Source: Prevotella ihumii (GTDB taxonomy: Bacteria > Bacteroidota > Bacteroidia > Bacteroidales > Bacteroidaceae). From it: a stretch of 59,688 nt of DNA. Under the pieces are notes generated by a model. It was given only the letters and a program-made list of their open reading frames with translations, was not told where the DNA came from and made no database searches. The stretch lies in the NCBI RefSeq assembly GCF_900155655.1, contig NZ_LT706987.1, forward strand, positions 1,697,715 through 1,757,402, in the 5' to 3' direction. How positions within the stretch are numbered: position 1 is the first letter of the stretch; every line of letters starts with the position of its first letter. The position numbers and the translations under genes are program-made. Positions 35,311-44,633 of this stretch are shown here, one piece after another.

Positions 35311-37512
35311 TTAGTTTCCTAACTCCAATTGATTCTTTACAAGATTGTAGTATGCACCACGCTTTGCCGTGAGTTCCTCGTGGTTGCCAATCTCGACCAC
35401 CTTGCCTTTATCCAGTACCACTATTTGGTCAGCATTCTTCACCGTGCTTAGTCGGTGTGCTACGATAACTACCGTCTTGCCTTTGTAGAACTCATCCAGA
35501 TGCTCCACAATCATGCGCTCGTTATTGGCATCGAGCGAGTTGGTGGCTTCATCAAGGAAAATATAATCGGGGTTCTTGTATACAGCTCTTGCTATCAAGA
35601 TACGCTGTTTCTGTCCTTGACTCAAGCCAACGCCATCGCGACCAATCTTAGTGTTGTATTTTAAGGGAAGTCCCATTACATAGTCATGAATACAAGCTAT
35701 TTCGGCTGCCCTTTGCAATCGCTCCTTGTCAATCTCACCATCATCTACGGCTATATTCCTTGCTATACTCTCGGAGAATATCACACCGTCTTGCATCACC
35801 ACGCCACACTGTCTGCGCCACCACTTCTTATTTAGCGTATTTACACCTGTTCCGCCTATGGTGATTTGTCCTCCCAATACGGGATAATAGCCCAACATCA
35901 GTTTGATGAGGGTGGTCTTTCCGCTACCCGACGCTCCGACAATGGCAGTTACCTTACCTTTGGGGATTGTGAGGCTTACATCATCAATGATGGTTTTCAA
36001 TGCGTGAGAATCGTACTTGAAGTTTACGGCTTCAAGGTCTATGCCTTGATTTTTTTCTTTCACTGCCATTTCCAATCCTTGCTTTCCGTTCTCATCATCC
36101 ATGCGGTGGATTTCATTGATACGCTCAAGACTTATCTTCACATCCTGCACCGAATAGAAGAAACTCATCAACTGCTCGACAGGTGAGTTGAGTTGCCCAA
36201 TGATATACTGCACGGCAAGCATCATACCCAGCGTGAGCTGTCCGTGAATGACGGCTGTGGCTGCCACCACGGTGATTACGATGTTTTTCAGTTCGTTGAT
36301 GAATATGCTACCAGCCTCTTGTGTCTGTTGGAGTTTAAGGGATTTCATCTGCACTCCAAAGAGGTCTGCCTGCACGTCCTCCCATTCCCAACGACGACGT
36401 TGTTCACAATCTTGGAGTTTTATCTCCTGCATAGAGGTGATAAACTCGTAGGTCTTGTTGTTGTTGATGGCTTGCTGCTCGAAGAGTTCGTAATCAAGTA
36501 CTTTTCTGCGCCTGAGGAAGAGTGCAAGCCAACCGCCATAGAGCAGACTACCGAGCATGAAGATGGTAAAGACAAGCCAATTATAGGATAGCAGCACGAT
36601 GCTGAACACCACAAAGGTAAAGAGGGAGAACACGATGCTAAGTGTCTTTTGAGTTAAGAACGTGTTCACCCTACTATGGTCACCCATACGCTGCATAAGG
36701 TCGCCCATCAGTTTAGTGTCGAAGAACGACATCGGCAGTTTGAGCAGCTTGATGAAGAAGTCACTCACAAGAGAAATATTGATCCGCATAGAGATATGCA
36801 GTAAGAGCCAACGACGGATAAAATCAATGGCAGTACGGCTCATGGTAAGGACAAGTTGTCCCAAGAGTATTAACCAAATAAAACCGATGTTCTGGTTTTT
36901 GATTCCCACATCCACAATTGATTGCGTGAGGAAAGGCAGGATAAGTTGCAGCAGACTGCCCACAAGTAAGCCTAAGACTATCTGCCCAAAGTGCTTTCCG
37001 TATTTTTTGACATAACCGAAAAGAAACTTGAGTGAGCGTTCTTCTTTCAGCTTGGATTCTTCTTTAATATTATTGTTATCAAGTAACTGAGTAGTACTGC
37101 AAAGCATAGCGATTCCTTGCTCTTTATCTTTCAATCTTGTACTAATCCAATGACTCTTAAATTCCTCTAAATTATATTTAATTAATCCTTTACTAGGATC
37201 TGCTATATAAAATCTCTTGTCTCTTCTTATTTTATATAGTATTACAAAATGATTCTGATTCCAATGGAGAATACAAGGTAACGGATATTTGGATAAATTG
37301 GTAATATCTATCTGGGTACAAATCGTATCAAAGCCTAGGTAATTTGCAGCTTTACTTAGTCCCAATAAAGAAATTCCTTCTGTAGTTGGCGTACATAGTT
37401 TTTCTAAAAAAGATAAAGAGTATCTTTTTCCATAATATTCGCATATCATTTGTAAGCATGTAATACCACATTGCATAGAATCGTATTGATGTAAGAAACG
37501 AATATGTTTCAT
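35311..37512 (-). CDS. peptidase-containing ABC exporter (C39-PCAT, LanT/ComA type)
   Basis: A 733-residue protein. Residues 1-140 are a C39 peptidase: Gln9 and Cys15 in HQYDSMQCGITCLQMICEYY, the active His in CILHWNQNHFVILYKI and Asp in YIADPSKG. About 170-440 is a six-helix ABC membrane domain. The nucleotide-binding domain has VGASGSGKTTLIKLML (Walker A), LSQGQKQRILIARA (signature) and YIFLDEATNSLDA (Walker B). Such exporters cut leaders after double-Gly motifs while exporting the peptide; the precursor at 42007 ends its leader in Tyr-Gly-Gly. The substrate link is inference from motif and operon. Confidence 0.92.
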   Translation of the reverse strand: MKHIRFLHQYDSMQCGITCLQMICEYYGKRYSLSFLEKLCTPTTEGISLLGLSKAANYLGFDTICTQIDITNLSKYPLPCILHWNQNHFVILYKIRRDKRFYIADPSKGLIKYNLEEFKSHWISTRLKDKEQGIAMLCSTTQLLDNNNIKEESKLKEERSLKFLFGYVKKYGKHFGQIVLGLLVGSLLQLILPFLTQSIVDVGIKNQNIGFIWLILLGQLVLTMSRTAIDFIRRWLLLHISMRINISLVSDFFIKLLKLPMSFFDTKLMGDLMQRMGDHSRVNTFLTQKTLSIVFSLFTFVVFSIVLLSYNWLVFTIFMLGSLLYGGWLALFLRRRKVLDYELFEQQAINNNKTYEFITSMQEIKLQDCEQRRRWEWEDVQADLFGVQMKSLKLQQTQEAGSIFINELKNIVITVVAATAVIHGQLTLGMMLAVQYIIGQLNSPVEQLMSFFYSVQDVKISLERINEIHRMDDENGKQGLEMAVKEKNQGIDLEAVNFKYDSHALKTIIDDVSLTIPKGKVTAIVGASGSGKTTLIKLMLGYYPVLGGQITIGGTGVNTLNKKWWRRQCGVVMQDGVIFSESIARNIAVDDGEIDKERLQRAAEIACIHDYVMGLPLKYNTKIGRDGVGLSQGQKQRILIARAVYKNPDYIFLDEATNSLDANNERMIVEHLDEFYKGKTVVIVAHRLSTVKNADQIVVLDKGKVVEIGNHEELTAKRGAYYNLVKNQLELGN

Positions 37513-37568
37513 TAAACTGTGAGCTTTAGCATTAATATTTCAATAATAGTCAAAAATAAAACTGGACG

Positions 37569-39074
37569 TTAGATATTCGATATTGTTAAAATACAGTTTT
37601 CTATCATCCGGTAAATAATTCTTTCTACATATCTTAAATTAGCTTCATACTCTTCTTTACCATATTTGTTTTGTGATAGTGCACAAACATTATCTATTAT
37701 ATCGGAGGCTGTTGCTGTATGCTCCTGTAGGAGATAGTCTATAATAGTTTCAACCGTTCCACGAGCAACTACTTCATAAACTGTTTGACGAAAAGCATCT
37801 GGTATAGTTACAACTTTATACATTTTATTTTCAATTTTTTGATTTTTTGTAATATACATCAATGTTTCTGATGATATATCTGTCAAGCTAATAAAAGGAT
37901 TTAAAATAAACTGACAATTACTCTCATATAATCTCTCATTTTCCCAAAAGCTATTAATGCAAGTATACTGCTTTTTAAAAAATTCCTTCTTATTATCTTC
38001 TAGTTGTTTCTCAACTTTGATGCACGTGTTGTCCAGTTTCTTAATTTCGGTATAGATTCTTTCTTTCATTATTTTTCCTATATCATAATTTTTAGAAACT
38101 TTAAAACTACGTGACCTTTCTAATATTTCGTTGGAAGTCCTGTAATGATGGATATAAGGAGTATCTATAAAATTCAGATAATTAGATATTGGGATACCGC
38201 CATGCTGGATATATGTATTGATTATATGATGATGTAAAGCAGGATCTATTTTTTCTAGAAGCCTTGATGCAAAAATTTGTGCATCATTTCTTTTTTTTAT
38301 ATTTCCAAGCATATGACAATAGCCGTGTTTTTTCAAACACGACATATCAAGATTCATCCAATCAAACAAAGTACTTAATTTTTCACCTTCAGTGCAGTAG
38401 CTTATAGTTTTATTATATTTTTGAGCTAGGCAATAAAAGAAAAGTTGCTCGTAAACAGAATTTATAAAACCGTCATGATTAAGTTTCAAAATCCTATCAT
38501 TGTTATATATAAATCTATATGCTTGTTCTGTGTAGTATTGAATGAATTTCACATCATTTCCTCCGAGTACGCCTGCATTAGCCACACTAATAATCTTATT
38601 TTTAAGCTCTATATCTGCAAAATTGGGAATTTTTCCTCCAACTTGTATGAAACGATCTATGCACTTACGATTATACAATTGATCGTCATACTCAATATTT
38701 TGTGCGAATAAGTCTGCTTTCCAAAAGGAATCTGGTAAGCTGTCATACAACAAAAAATCACAATCTACATGTAAAAATGGTTCATGCTGTTCACTGTATG
38801 TATATAATTTTGGCAAAGCCCATAATTCATAGCCAGAATACCCTTCCATAATATTCGGAATTGTTACTATCTGATCATAAGGAATACACAATTCTTCAAC
38901 AACTTTTTTAGCTGTGGAATTGCAATACAGCGTAACATGACCATAATGCTGCTTTAGTAAAAGGCAACTAATAGCCATAGTTATCCAATGAAATTCAGGT
39001 GAGAGAAATCCTGCTTTATCGAACATAGGATCTTCATCTGTGGAGAAACTGTAATATGTCTGTAAAAACCTCAT
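37569..39074 (-). CDS. DUF6734-type glycosyltransferase-like RiPP tailoring protein A
   Basis: A 501-residue protein. The first ~300 residues match the DUF6734 family: MRFLQTYYSFSTDED, FLSPEFHWITMAISCLLL, and PFLHVDCDFLLYDSLP, whose Asp104-Cys-Asp106 is a DxD-like metal/nucleotide-sugar site, then ISVANAGVLGGNDVKFIQYY, a loop typical of GT-A enzymes. The C-terminal ~110 residues (DAFRQTVYEVVARGTVETI and onward) look like a winged-helix module that could bind the leader peptide. It is paralogous to the next protein in the operon. Sugar transfer to the core Ser, Tyr or Cys is an inference; the family has no known reaction. Confidence 0.75.
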   Translation of the reverse strand: MRFLQTYYSFSTDEDPMFDKAGFLSPEFHWITMAISCLLLKQHYGHVTLYCNSTAKKVVEELCIPYDQIVTIPNIMEGYSGYELWALPKLYTYSEQHEPFLHVDCDFLLYDSLPDSFWKADLFAQNIEYDDQLYNRKCIDRFIQVGGKIPNFADIELKNKIISVANAGVLGGNDVKFIQYYTEQAYRFIYNNDRILKLNHDGFINSVYEQLFFYCLAQKYNKTISYCTEGEKLSTLFDWMNLDMSCLKKHGYCHMLGNIKKRNDAQIFASRLLEKIDPALHHHIINTYIQHGGIPISNYLNFIDTPYIHHYRTSNEILERSRSFKVSKNYDIGKIMKERIYTEIKKLDNTCIKVEKQLEDNKKEFFKKQYTCINSFWENERLYESNCQFILNPFISLTDISSETLMYITKNQKIENKMYKVVTIPDAFRQTVYEVVARGTVETIIDYLLQEHTATASDIIDNVCALSQNKYGKEEYEANLRYVERIIYRMIENCILTISNI

Positions 39075-39286
39075 GTATGCAATAATATTAATAAAACAAA
39101 ATCTTTTTCTAAAAATACCTTTAAGCTACTAACAAAAACCTTAATTTTAGGTTGTATAAGTATTAAACCTTCTGAGTGTATATGACTATATAATTAGTAC
39201 ACTTAAAATACATTAGTGTAGCATTATGCTCATGCCACCAAAGTATTAATTATAAAGTATGCACTATGTTTTGTTATTTTATGGTG

Positions 39287-40543
39287 TCATATAATTAATA
39301 CATTATCAAATAATCCCTTGCGAATACTTGTAATTAAATATTCTTGTTGAAAGGGATTCAAGTCTGTTATTATTTCGTTTAACCGAATAGGCTTCCTAAA
39401 TATTTTAAGTAGATTTGTCATAACAGAGTCGTATTTTATATACACATTCTGCGCAAGATATGTATTGTATGTTTTTAGATATCCCTCCTGTTTGCATTCC
39501 TTTTTATCAGGTAATGTTGAAACTTTTTTATTACTTATGAATTTAACATCAGGAGAAATTGAAATTATAGAGTTTAATAAGTCTCCATTAGATATTTTTT
39601 CATATTCTATTGCTCTTTTCTCATACTCACTATTTGCAATACCTTTTAGTGTGATTTTTTGACAAATATCATTTTTATGGCATACATAGAGTATTCGGTC
39701 AAAATACTCTGGATACTTCCTATACATTTGCCTAATGATATAGCTATTACAGCGTGGATGACTTTTGTAATTCATTATGTGAATATAAGGATGATTGTTA
39801 GCTTCCACTACTTGGTCAGGGACTGTTCCCCAAGGCATAACAAAATCCTTAACAACACCCTTAATAAATGTTTCAACCTTGATTCTTTTTGTATGTGCTA
39901 AGGCATAAAAAATCCATTGTTCAAAAACAACATTATAAAGAAACTTCTTGTCTGACTTTCTTATACTATTAGCATTGCTTGATAAAAAATCTTTAACATA
40001 TTCAATGTACTCTTTCCAAAAGAACACATTATTACCACCCAATACCCCTGCATTATATGAATGTATATTATTTTCACCGAAACATACTCTCATGTAATCA
40101 GGAATTATCGCATTGCATGATTTCAAATGGTTTAGTACTAACATGTAGAAATTTGAATCGTTTTCTTCATGCTGGGCTACTAAGTCTGCTGTTAATAAGC
40201 GCTTCTTGAGCGCTTCCTTGCAAAACACATCACAGTCTATATGCAAAAAGGGAGCATTTTGCATACTATATGTTTGAATTTTAGGGTAACAGTAAAAATC
40301 CCTATACTCATTCTTGATGTCATCCAATATGAAGTATGTATCATATGGCAATAGAAACAAATCTTTAAATATATGTTTTAACTCAAAATTTGTATACATA
40401 CAAAGGGGTATTTGTGGGTTATACTCTTTTAAGAGTAATCCACTCAATGCTATTGATAGCCAATTGACTAGTGGAGATAAATAACCTCCGCAAAAGTTCA
40501 GTCCATAACTTCTTAACTGACTATATGTTTGAATTATATGCAT
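39287..40543 (-). CDS. DUF6734-type glycosyltransferase-like RiPP tailoring protein B
   Basis: A 418-residue paralogue of the preceding protein. Shared landmarks are MHIIQTYSQL, YLSPLVNWLSIALSGLLLKE, PFLHIDCDVFCKEAL (Asp103-Cys-Asp105) and HSYNAGVLGGNNVFFWKEY. The C-terminal ~60 residues (SVMTNLLKIFRKPIRLNEII) again suggest a small winged helix. It lies 7 bp after the radical SAM gene, so the two are co-translated; a 212-bp AT-rich gap without a gene separates it from protein A. Two diverged copies suggest two transfers or an active/inactive pair. Confidence 0.75.
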   Translation of the reverse strand: MHIIQTYSQLRSYGLNFCGGYLSPLVNWLSIALSGLLLKEYNPQIPLCMYTNFELKHIFKDLFLLPYDTYFILDDIKNEYRDFYCYPKIQTYSMQNAPFLHIDCDVFCKEALKKRLLTADLVAQHEENDSNFYMLVLNHLKSCNAIIPDYMRVCFGENNIHSYNAGVLGGNNVFFWKEYIEYVKDFLSSNANSIRKSDKKFLYNVVFEQWIFYALAHTKRIKVETFIKGVVKDFVMPWGTVPDQVVEANNHPYIHIMNYKSHPRCNSYIIRQMYRKYPEYFDRILYVCHKNDICQKITLKGIANSEYEKRAIEYEKISNGDLLNSIISISPDVKFISNKKVSTLPDKKECKQEGYLKTYNTYLAQNVYIKYDSVMTNLLKIFRKPIRLNEIITDLNPFQQEYLITSIRKGLFDNVLII

Positions 40544-40550
40544 TATGTTA

Positions 40551-41909
40551 TTATTTTATATGGTTAAGTCTGTATATAGCATTTATTAGCATGCGATCCT
40601 CTATATTATATATAAACATAGGGCATCTAGGTTCTTTCTCATATAATGCAAGTGGACATAATCCTCCACATAAAGGATAATACTTACAATCTTTACACTG
40701 TTTAATCTGACCACTTAACAACATGTGGGGAATGGTCGCTAAGGCACTATTTTTGCGCTTATTACCTCGGTTATGTATATTGCCCAAATGCAATGGACCT
40801 CCTAAATATCTTGTAGAATAGGCTGTCTCCGAACAGTCGTAAATATTACCATAAGCATCATACATTAAGGACTCTTTCATTGTCCCAATACATATATAAG
40901 GCCCACTTCTGTGCGGAAGAATCTCTGTTCTAAAACCATGCGTTAGCATATAAAGTATATACTCTGTAGACTTTTTCCCAATTATCTTCCATGTCTTGGC
41001 ATCACCAGCACCATTGTTTGCCCATGAAACAACACATGCACAATAAAAACGAATTTTATCCTGCATCCCATCATTGTACAGTTTATGTAAAAGTGGAATA
41101 ACACCATCTATATTACTTTGATCAATATTACATCGAATGGTTATCATGCATTTAGTCTTATCATAGTATGGGCTTGAGACTATAGACTTTAAATTGTTGT
41201 ATAATTTAACAAAAGTTCCTTTACCGCTACACGTGAAACGGTGCTTGTCATGGAATTCCTTATCTCCATCTATTGTTATTTCTATCCTCCTGCAATTAAA
41301 TTGTTCCTTTAACTCTCTATATACATCTGGCGTGAGTATATAGCCATTTGTAGTTATATGAGATAGATTTTTAATCTTATGCTTATTTGTCAGAATTTTT
41401 ATATGCTTATTGATTATACGCATTTTATCTAAGGCGCATAACGGTTCTCCTCCAAACCATCCTATTTCCATGTCCTGATAATCATGTGCAGATAATTTAA
41501 TATCAATCTGTTTGATGAGACATTCTATGGTATCTATACTGATTTCTGCATGGTTGTGCTCTTGACCACAATAGTTACAAGCAAATTGACATTTATCAGT
41601 TGGTTGAATGGACATATATAGGTGCTCACTATGGTACTGTCTTTGCTTCTTTAAAATCTTTTGGTTTTCTATGTTTATTGATCTAAACTCGTCTTCTTCC
41701 TTTGGAACAAGCACCTTTGCTTTAATTAATAACTCCATTGTATTTTTGTCTATATGCCTAAAATCTTCATTGATGACAGAATTATAGGTGTTAGCTGATA
41801 CAAAAATGTTTTTTGCTGTTCTTCCAGAAAAGAAGAGACCTAATTGATGTCTCTTAATGTGATATAAATTCTTAAATAAATATGCTGAGAGTTTAAGTTT
41901 ATTTTCCAT
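40551..41909 (-). CDS. radical SAM/SPASM peptide maturase
   Basis: A 452-residue protein. The N-terminal ~95 residues have no motif but resemble the winged-helix leader-binding region of such maturases. The radical SAM cluster is Cys107-xxx-Cys111-xx-Cys114 in PTDKCQFACNYCGQEH, followed by GWFGGEPLC (GGEP SAM-binding motif) and ITTNGYIL. The C-terminal SPASM/twitch domain (~340-440) supplies further Cys: YICIGTM, YDCSETAY, CKDCKYYPLCGGLCP and PRCP, enough for auxiliary [4Fe-4S] clusters. It probably installs a thioether or C-C cross-link in the core peptide encoded just upstream. It is separated from the precursor gene by an attenuator-like hairpin. Confidence 0.92.
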   Translation of the reverse strand: MENKLKLSAYLFKNLYHIKRHQLGLFFSGRTAKNIFVSANTYNSVINEDFRHIDKNTMELLIKAKVLVPKEEDEFRSINIENQKILKKQRQYHSEHLYMSIQPTDKCQFACNYCGQEHNHAEISIDTIECLIKQIDIKLSAHDYQDMEIGWFGGEPLCALDKMRIINKHIKILTNKHKIKNLSHITTNGYILTPDVYRELKEQFNCRRIEITIDGDKEFHDKHRFTCSGKGTFVKLYNNLKSIVSSPYYDKTKCMITIRCNIDQSNIDGVIPLLHKLYNDGMQDKIRFYCACVVSWANNGAGDAKTWKIIGKKSTEYILYMLTHGFRTEILPHRSGPYICIGTMKESLMYDAYGNIYDCSETAYSTRYLGGPLHLGNIHNRGNKRKNSALATIPHMLLSGQIKQCKDCKYYPLCGGLCPLALYEKEPRCPMFIYNIEDRMLINAIYRLNHIK

Positions 41910-41929
41910 TTTCTATGTTATAATATTAG

Positions 41930-41984
41930 AAAAAAGGGAATGCTATTGTCGGAGTAAAACTCACGCTCCAGAGTTAGCATCCCC
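41930..41984 (-). terminator. attenuator-like hairpin between precursor and radical SAM genes
   Basis: On the minus strand GGGATGCTA (41983-41975) pairs with TAGCATTCCC (41945-41936), with GGAG/CTCC and ACTC/GAGT pairs inside, followed by six T. Partial termination here would yield more precursor than enzyme mRNA. Confidence 0.75.
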
Positions 41985-42006
41985 TAATACTCATTTTGTA
42001 ACTGTC

Positions 42007-42162
42007 TTAGTGACAATTACCGAATGAACAGTTACCATAGTAACCCCATTCTGCTCCTCCGTATAATTCGTCGGCCTGCTCTTCGTTCAAAATAATGCAA
42101 TCTTGATCGATTTCTTTCAACATGGACTCATCAAGGAGCTTTTTTAAATTAATTTCTGCCAT
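42007..42162 (-). CDS. 51-residue RiPP precursor peptide with double-Gly leader
   Basis: ATG at 42162, TAA at 42009-42007. Leader: residues 1-36, beginning MAEINLKKLLDESMLKEID and ending LNEEQADELYGG, acidic and helical with the Gly35-Gly36 pair expected by C39 exporters. Core: AEWGYYGNCSFGNCH (37-51), aromatic-rich, with two Cys (45 and 50) in a tandem pentapeptide YGNCS/FGNCH. It lies 83 bp behind the outer-membrane protein and ahead of the radical SAM, DUF6734 and exporter genes on the same strand. The short length explains why gene finders miss it. Precursor identity is strongly supported by position and motif; the modification is unknown. Confidence 0.88.
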   Translation of the reverse strand: MAEINLKKLLDESMLKEIDQDCIILNEEQADELYGGAEWGYYGNCSFGNCH

Positions 42163-42245
42163 AAGGCTAAAAGTATTTAATAACGTCTACTCTTTTAAAG
42201 ATTTTCGACATCCTCTTTATCTGTACGTGAATTTATATTTATCTG

Positions 42246-44546
42246 CTACTTCGTTGTTGGCACAATACCTGCATCAGTATCAGAGTTATGAATACGTTGG
42301 TTCACCTCAGAACCGTGCTTTCCAAAGTTCAGGTTGAAATGAAAGTCTATGCCAAAAACCTTACATAGATTTTTCGACCATACCATTTGATTATAAGGAG
42401 CAAGATGGGAAAGATTTTCTACAGACATTTCATAACGTGAACTGAAGATGTTCTGCAACTGGAGTTCTACACCCCATTTTTCTCTATTGTACCCAAAAAC
42501 TATACTATGTGATTTCTCATCTTTGTTAAGTGTCTCCCCCCACAGTCTATGAAAACTTGTCTCAAGATTGGCGCCTACATACCAATTCTTGTACATTCCC
42601 ATTAAGTTGGCACGCAAGCCCCAGTTAGTATGTGTATGCGTATAGGTATTGCCATTGCTGATATAGCGATTGACAAATGGGGTAAATTGGATGGACATAT
42701 AATCCCTCCAAGGTTGTACTTTTAGGTTTATTTGAGAGTTCAGACGATGGAAGCCTCTTTGATTGGCATAACTCCTAACATAGAAGCCATTCGAATAGGT
42801 TGTTTCTTCCATATATGGTTTATCATCATAGCTATAACGAGTAAACCATTCTGCACTAATATATTTTGTTCCTACGCTAATTGATAGTTCATTAGAGAAA
42901 AATCTGACCGCCTGTAGATTTGGATTTCCACGGCGTATTTGGTAAATGTCTATGTGTTGTTCAACATCGCTTAATTCGGCAAGTGAGGGTGCGTAGCCTC
43001 CCATGTAGGCTTTGTAGCGTATTGACAGATAATTGTTGAAACGGTACCCCAGCTGAATAGTTGGACGAAATATATATTTTACCTGTTTGGCATTTCCTTG
43101 GCTAACATAGGTTCTCATAGCACCTACACCTACCATATAATCCAGTTTTCCTAACTTTGAAGCCCATTCTCCAAAACCATAACTCTCACCTGTATTCATC
43201 TTTACGCTTGAGGATGTGTTTCCATCATATGCGTTTTTTGTGTACATCTGCTGATGTCGCAGACCGAATGACAACCGCGAATCCTTGATTTTCTGCTCGT
43301 AAATAACTTCAGCTATGGTCGAATATTTATTGCCATTGACATGGGAAGTTATTTCCTGCACAGCATTCCCCAGAGATTGGCGATATAAACGGTCGTTTTT
43401 AGTATTGATATATGTTCCTATCAGGTCAAAGAACAGATGCCGATCCTTGGTAAACTCATGCTGATAATAAATATCTAACGATGGATTGTTGCTCCTTGAC
43501 TTGGTGCGGTCCTTGATATCGAATGTATTGCTATCCTGAATAAGTTTGGAATTTCTATCAGATACCGCATGAGGCGTATTGTTATATAAATCACGAAAAG
43601 TAACACTCAATATGTTTCCGCTATTTATGTAATCGTATCCTATGGATAGATTGATGTTGTCATATCGTGCCTTTGTCTTTTGCCCTATCTCATAGTTACT
43701 GATACTGGGGGTCGTTGCATGGAAAGCCTCCATGTTTTCACGTAACCAGTTTACATCACGTCGATTCCAGTTTACAGATGCCTTGAAGTTTGACTTACCT
43801 ACATGATAATTACCCGATAACTGATAATCTCCTATACCTAAGGGATTGATAGTGTTCATAAACTCTCCGGAGATGCTTCCACCATTCTTCTTTTCTTTTA
43901 AGATAATGTCAATTACGGCAGCTACATTTCCGTATCTTAGACCAGGATTATCATGATATTCTATTCTCAATACGTCTGCCGGCAAGAGAGCCTTCACCTC
44001 CTGTATCTCTGCCTTTACACCATTAATACGTAACTCTACGGCATCCCCCATAGTGGTAGTCACCTTACTGTCAAGCGTATTTACAGAGATTCGTGAAAGC
44101 TGAAGATGCTGCAACAAACTTAAACCATTGCTTGATGTTTTTTGCTGAAGCAGATTAGGGATAATTATTTGGCGGTCAGCTTTTTGTATTACGTTGTTGG
44201 CGATCACTGTAACGTCATTAAGCTGCTTACTTTCTGGTTCCAACATGATTGTACCCACCGAAAGGTGCTTAGAAATGTTTTGGCATTTAATTTCCTGCGT
44301 AGAATACCCAACAAAAGATATCCTTATTCTATAGTTCTCTCCTTCATGCGTATTCAGTTCAAAGCCGCCATTCATATCAGTTACTACTCCACTAATCATC
44401 TTATTTTCGCTTTCACGAAACAACGAAACCGTTGCAGCTGGTAATGGTTGCTTGTTTTCATCTACGACCGTTCCCGTAGTTTGTGCAGCAAGAATACCAT
44501 AGCAGCCAGACATGAGCAACGTGAGAATTTTCTTTTTCATAAACAT
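42246..44546 (-). CDS. TonB-receptor-like outer-membrane beta-barrel protein
   Basis: A 766-residue protein with a signal peptide (MKKKILTLLMSGCYGILAAQ, start at 44546 or 44540), a carboxypeptidase-regulatory-like beta-sandwich (~25-105, GTVVDENKQPLPAATVSLF), a plug-like domain (DVTVIANNVIQKADRQ and onward) and a large C-terminal barrel of the outer-membrane beta-barrel group. No TonB box is obvious. It is the first gene of the RiPP operon and has two TTACAC-N4-GTGTAA boxes upstream of a TACATTTG -7 element. It might import the finished product, serve as its receptor for immunity or sensing, or be its outer-membrane exit. Which of these is unknown. Confidence 0.85.
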   Translation of the reverse strand: MFMKKKILTLLMSGCYGILAAQTTGTVVDENKQPLPAATVSLFRESENKMISGVVTDMNGGFELNTHEGENYRIRISFVGYSTQEIKCQNISKHLSVGTIMLEPESKQLNDVTVIANNVIQKADRQIIIPNLLQQKTSSNGLSLLQHLQLSRISVNTLDSKVTTTMGDAVELRINGVKAEIQEVKALLPADVLRIEYHDNPGLRYGNVAAVIDIILKEKKNGGSISGEFMNTINPLGIGDYQLSGNYHVGKSNFKASVNWNRRDVNWLRENMEAFHATTPSISNYEIGQKTKARYDNINLSIGYDYINSGNILSVTFRDLYNNTPHAVSDRNSKLIQDSNTFDIKDRTKSRSNNPSLDIYYQHEFTKDRHLFFDLIGTYINTKNDRLYRQSLGNAVQEITSHVNGNKYSTIAEVIYEQKIKDSRLSFGLRHQQMYTKNAYDGNTSSSVKMNTGESYGFGEWASKLGKLDYMVGVGAMRTYVSQGNAKQVKYIFRPTIQLGYRFNNYLSIRYKAYMGGYAPSLAELSDVEQHIDIYQIRRGNPNLQAVRFFSNELSISVGTKYISAEWFTRYSYDDKPYMEETTYSNGFYVRSYANQRGFHRLNSQINLKVQPWRDYMSIQFTPFVNRYISNGNTYTHTHTNWGLRANLMGMYKNWYVGANLETSFHRLWGETLNKDEKSHSIVFGYNREKWGVELQLQNIFSSRYEMSVENLSHLAPYNQMVWSKNLCKVFGIDFHFNLNFGKHGSEVNQRIHNSDTDAGIVPTTK

Positions 44547-44633
44547 TATATTATTTATTATATGTATTGTCTTATTATAATTTTGGAGTCAACATCATGA
44601 TATGCCGACAACTTTTCTTGTCTTTCGATGTTG

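Noticed and set aside
39075..39286. Possible second precursor gene between the two DUF6734 genes
   Set aside because: I read both strands: only ORFs shorter than 15 codons, with no double-Gly motif.
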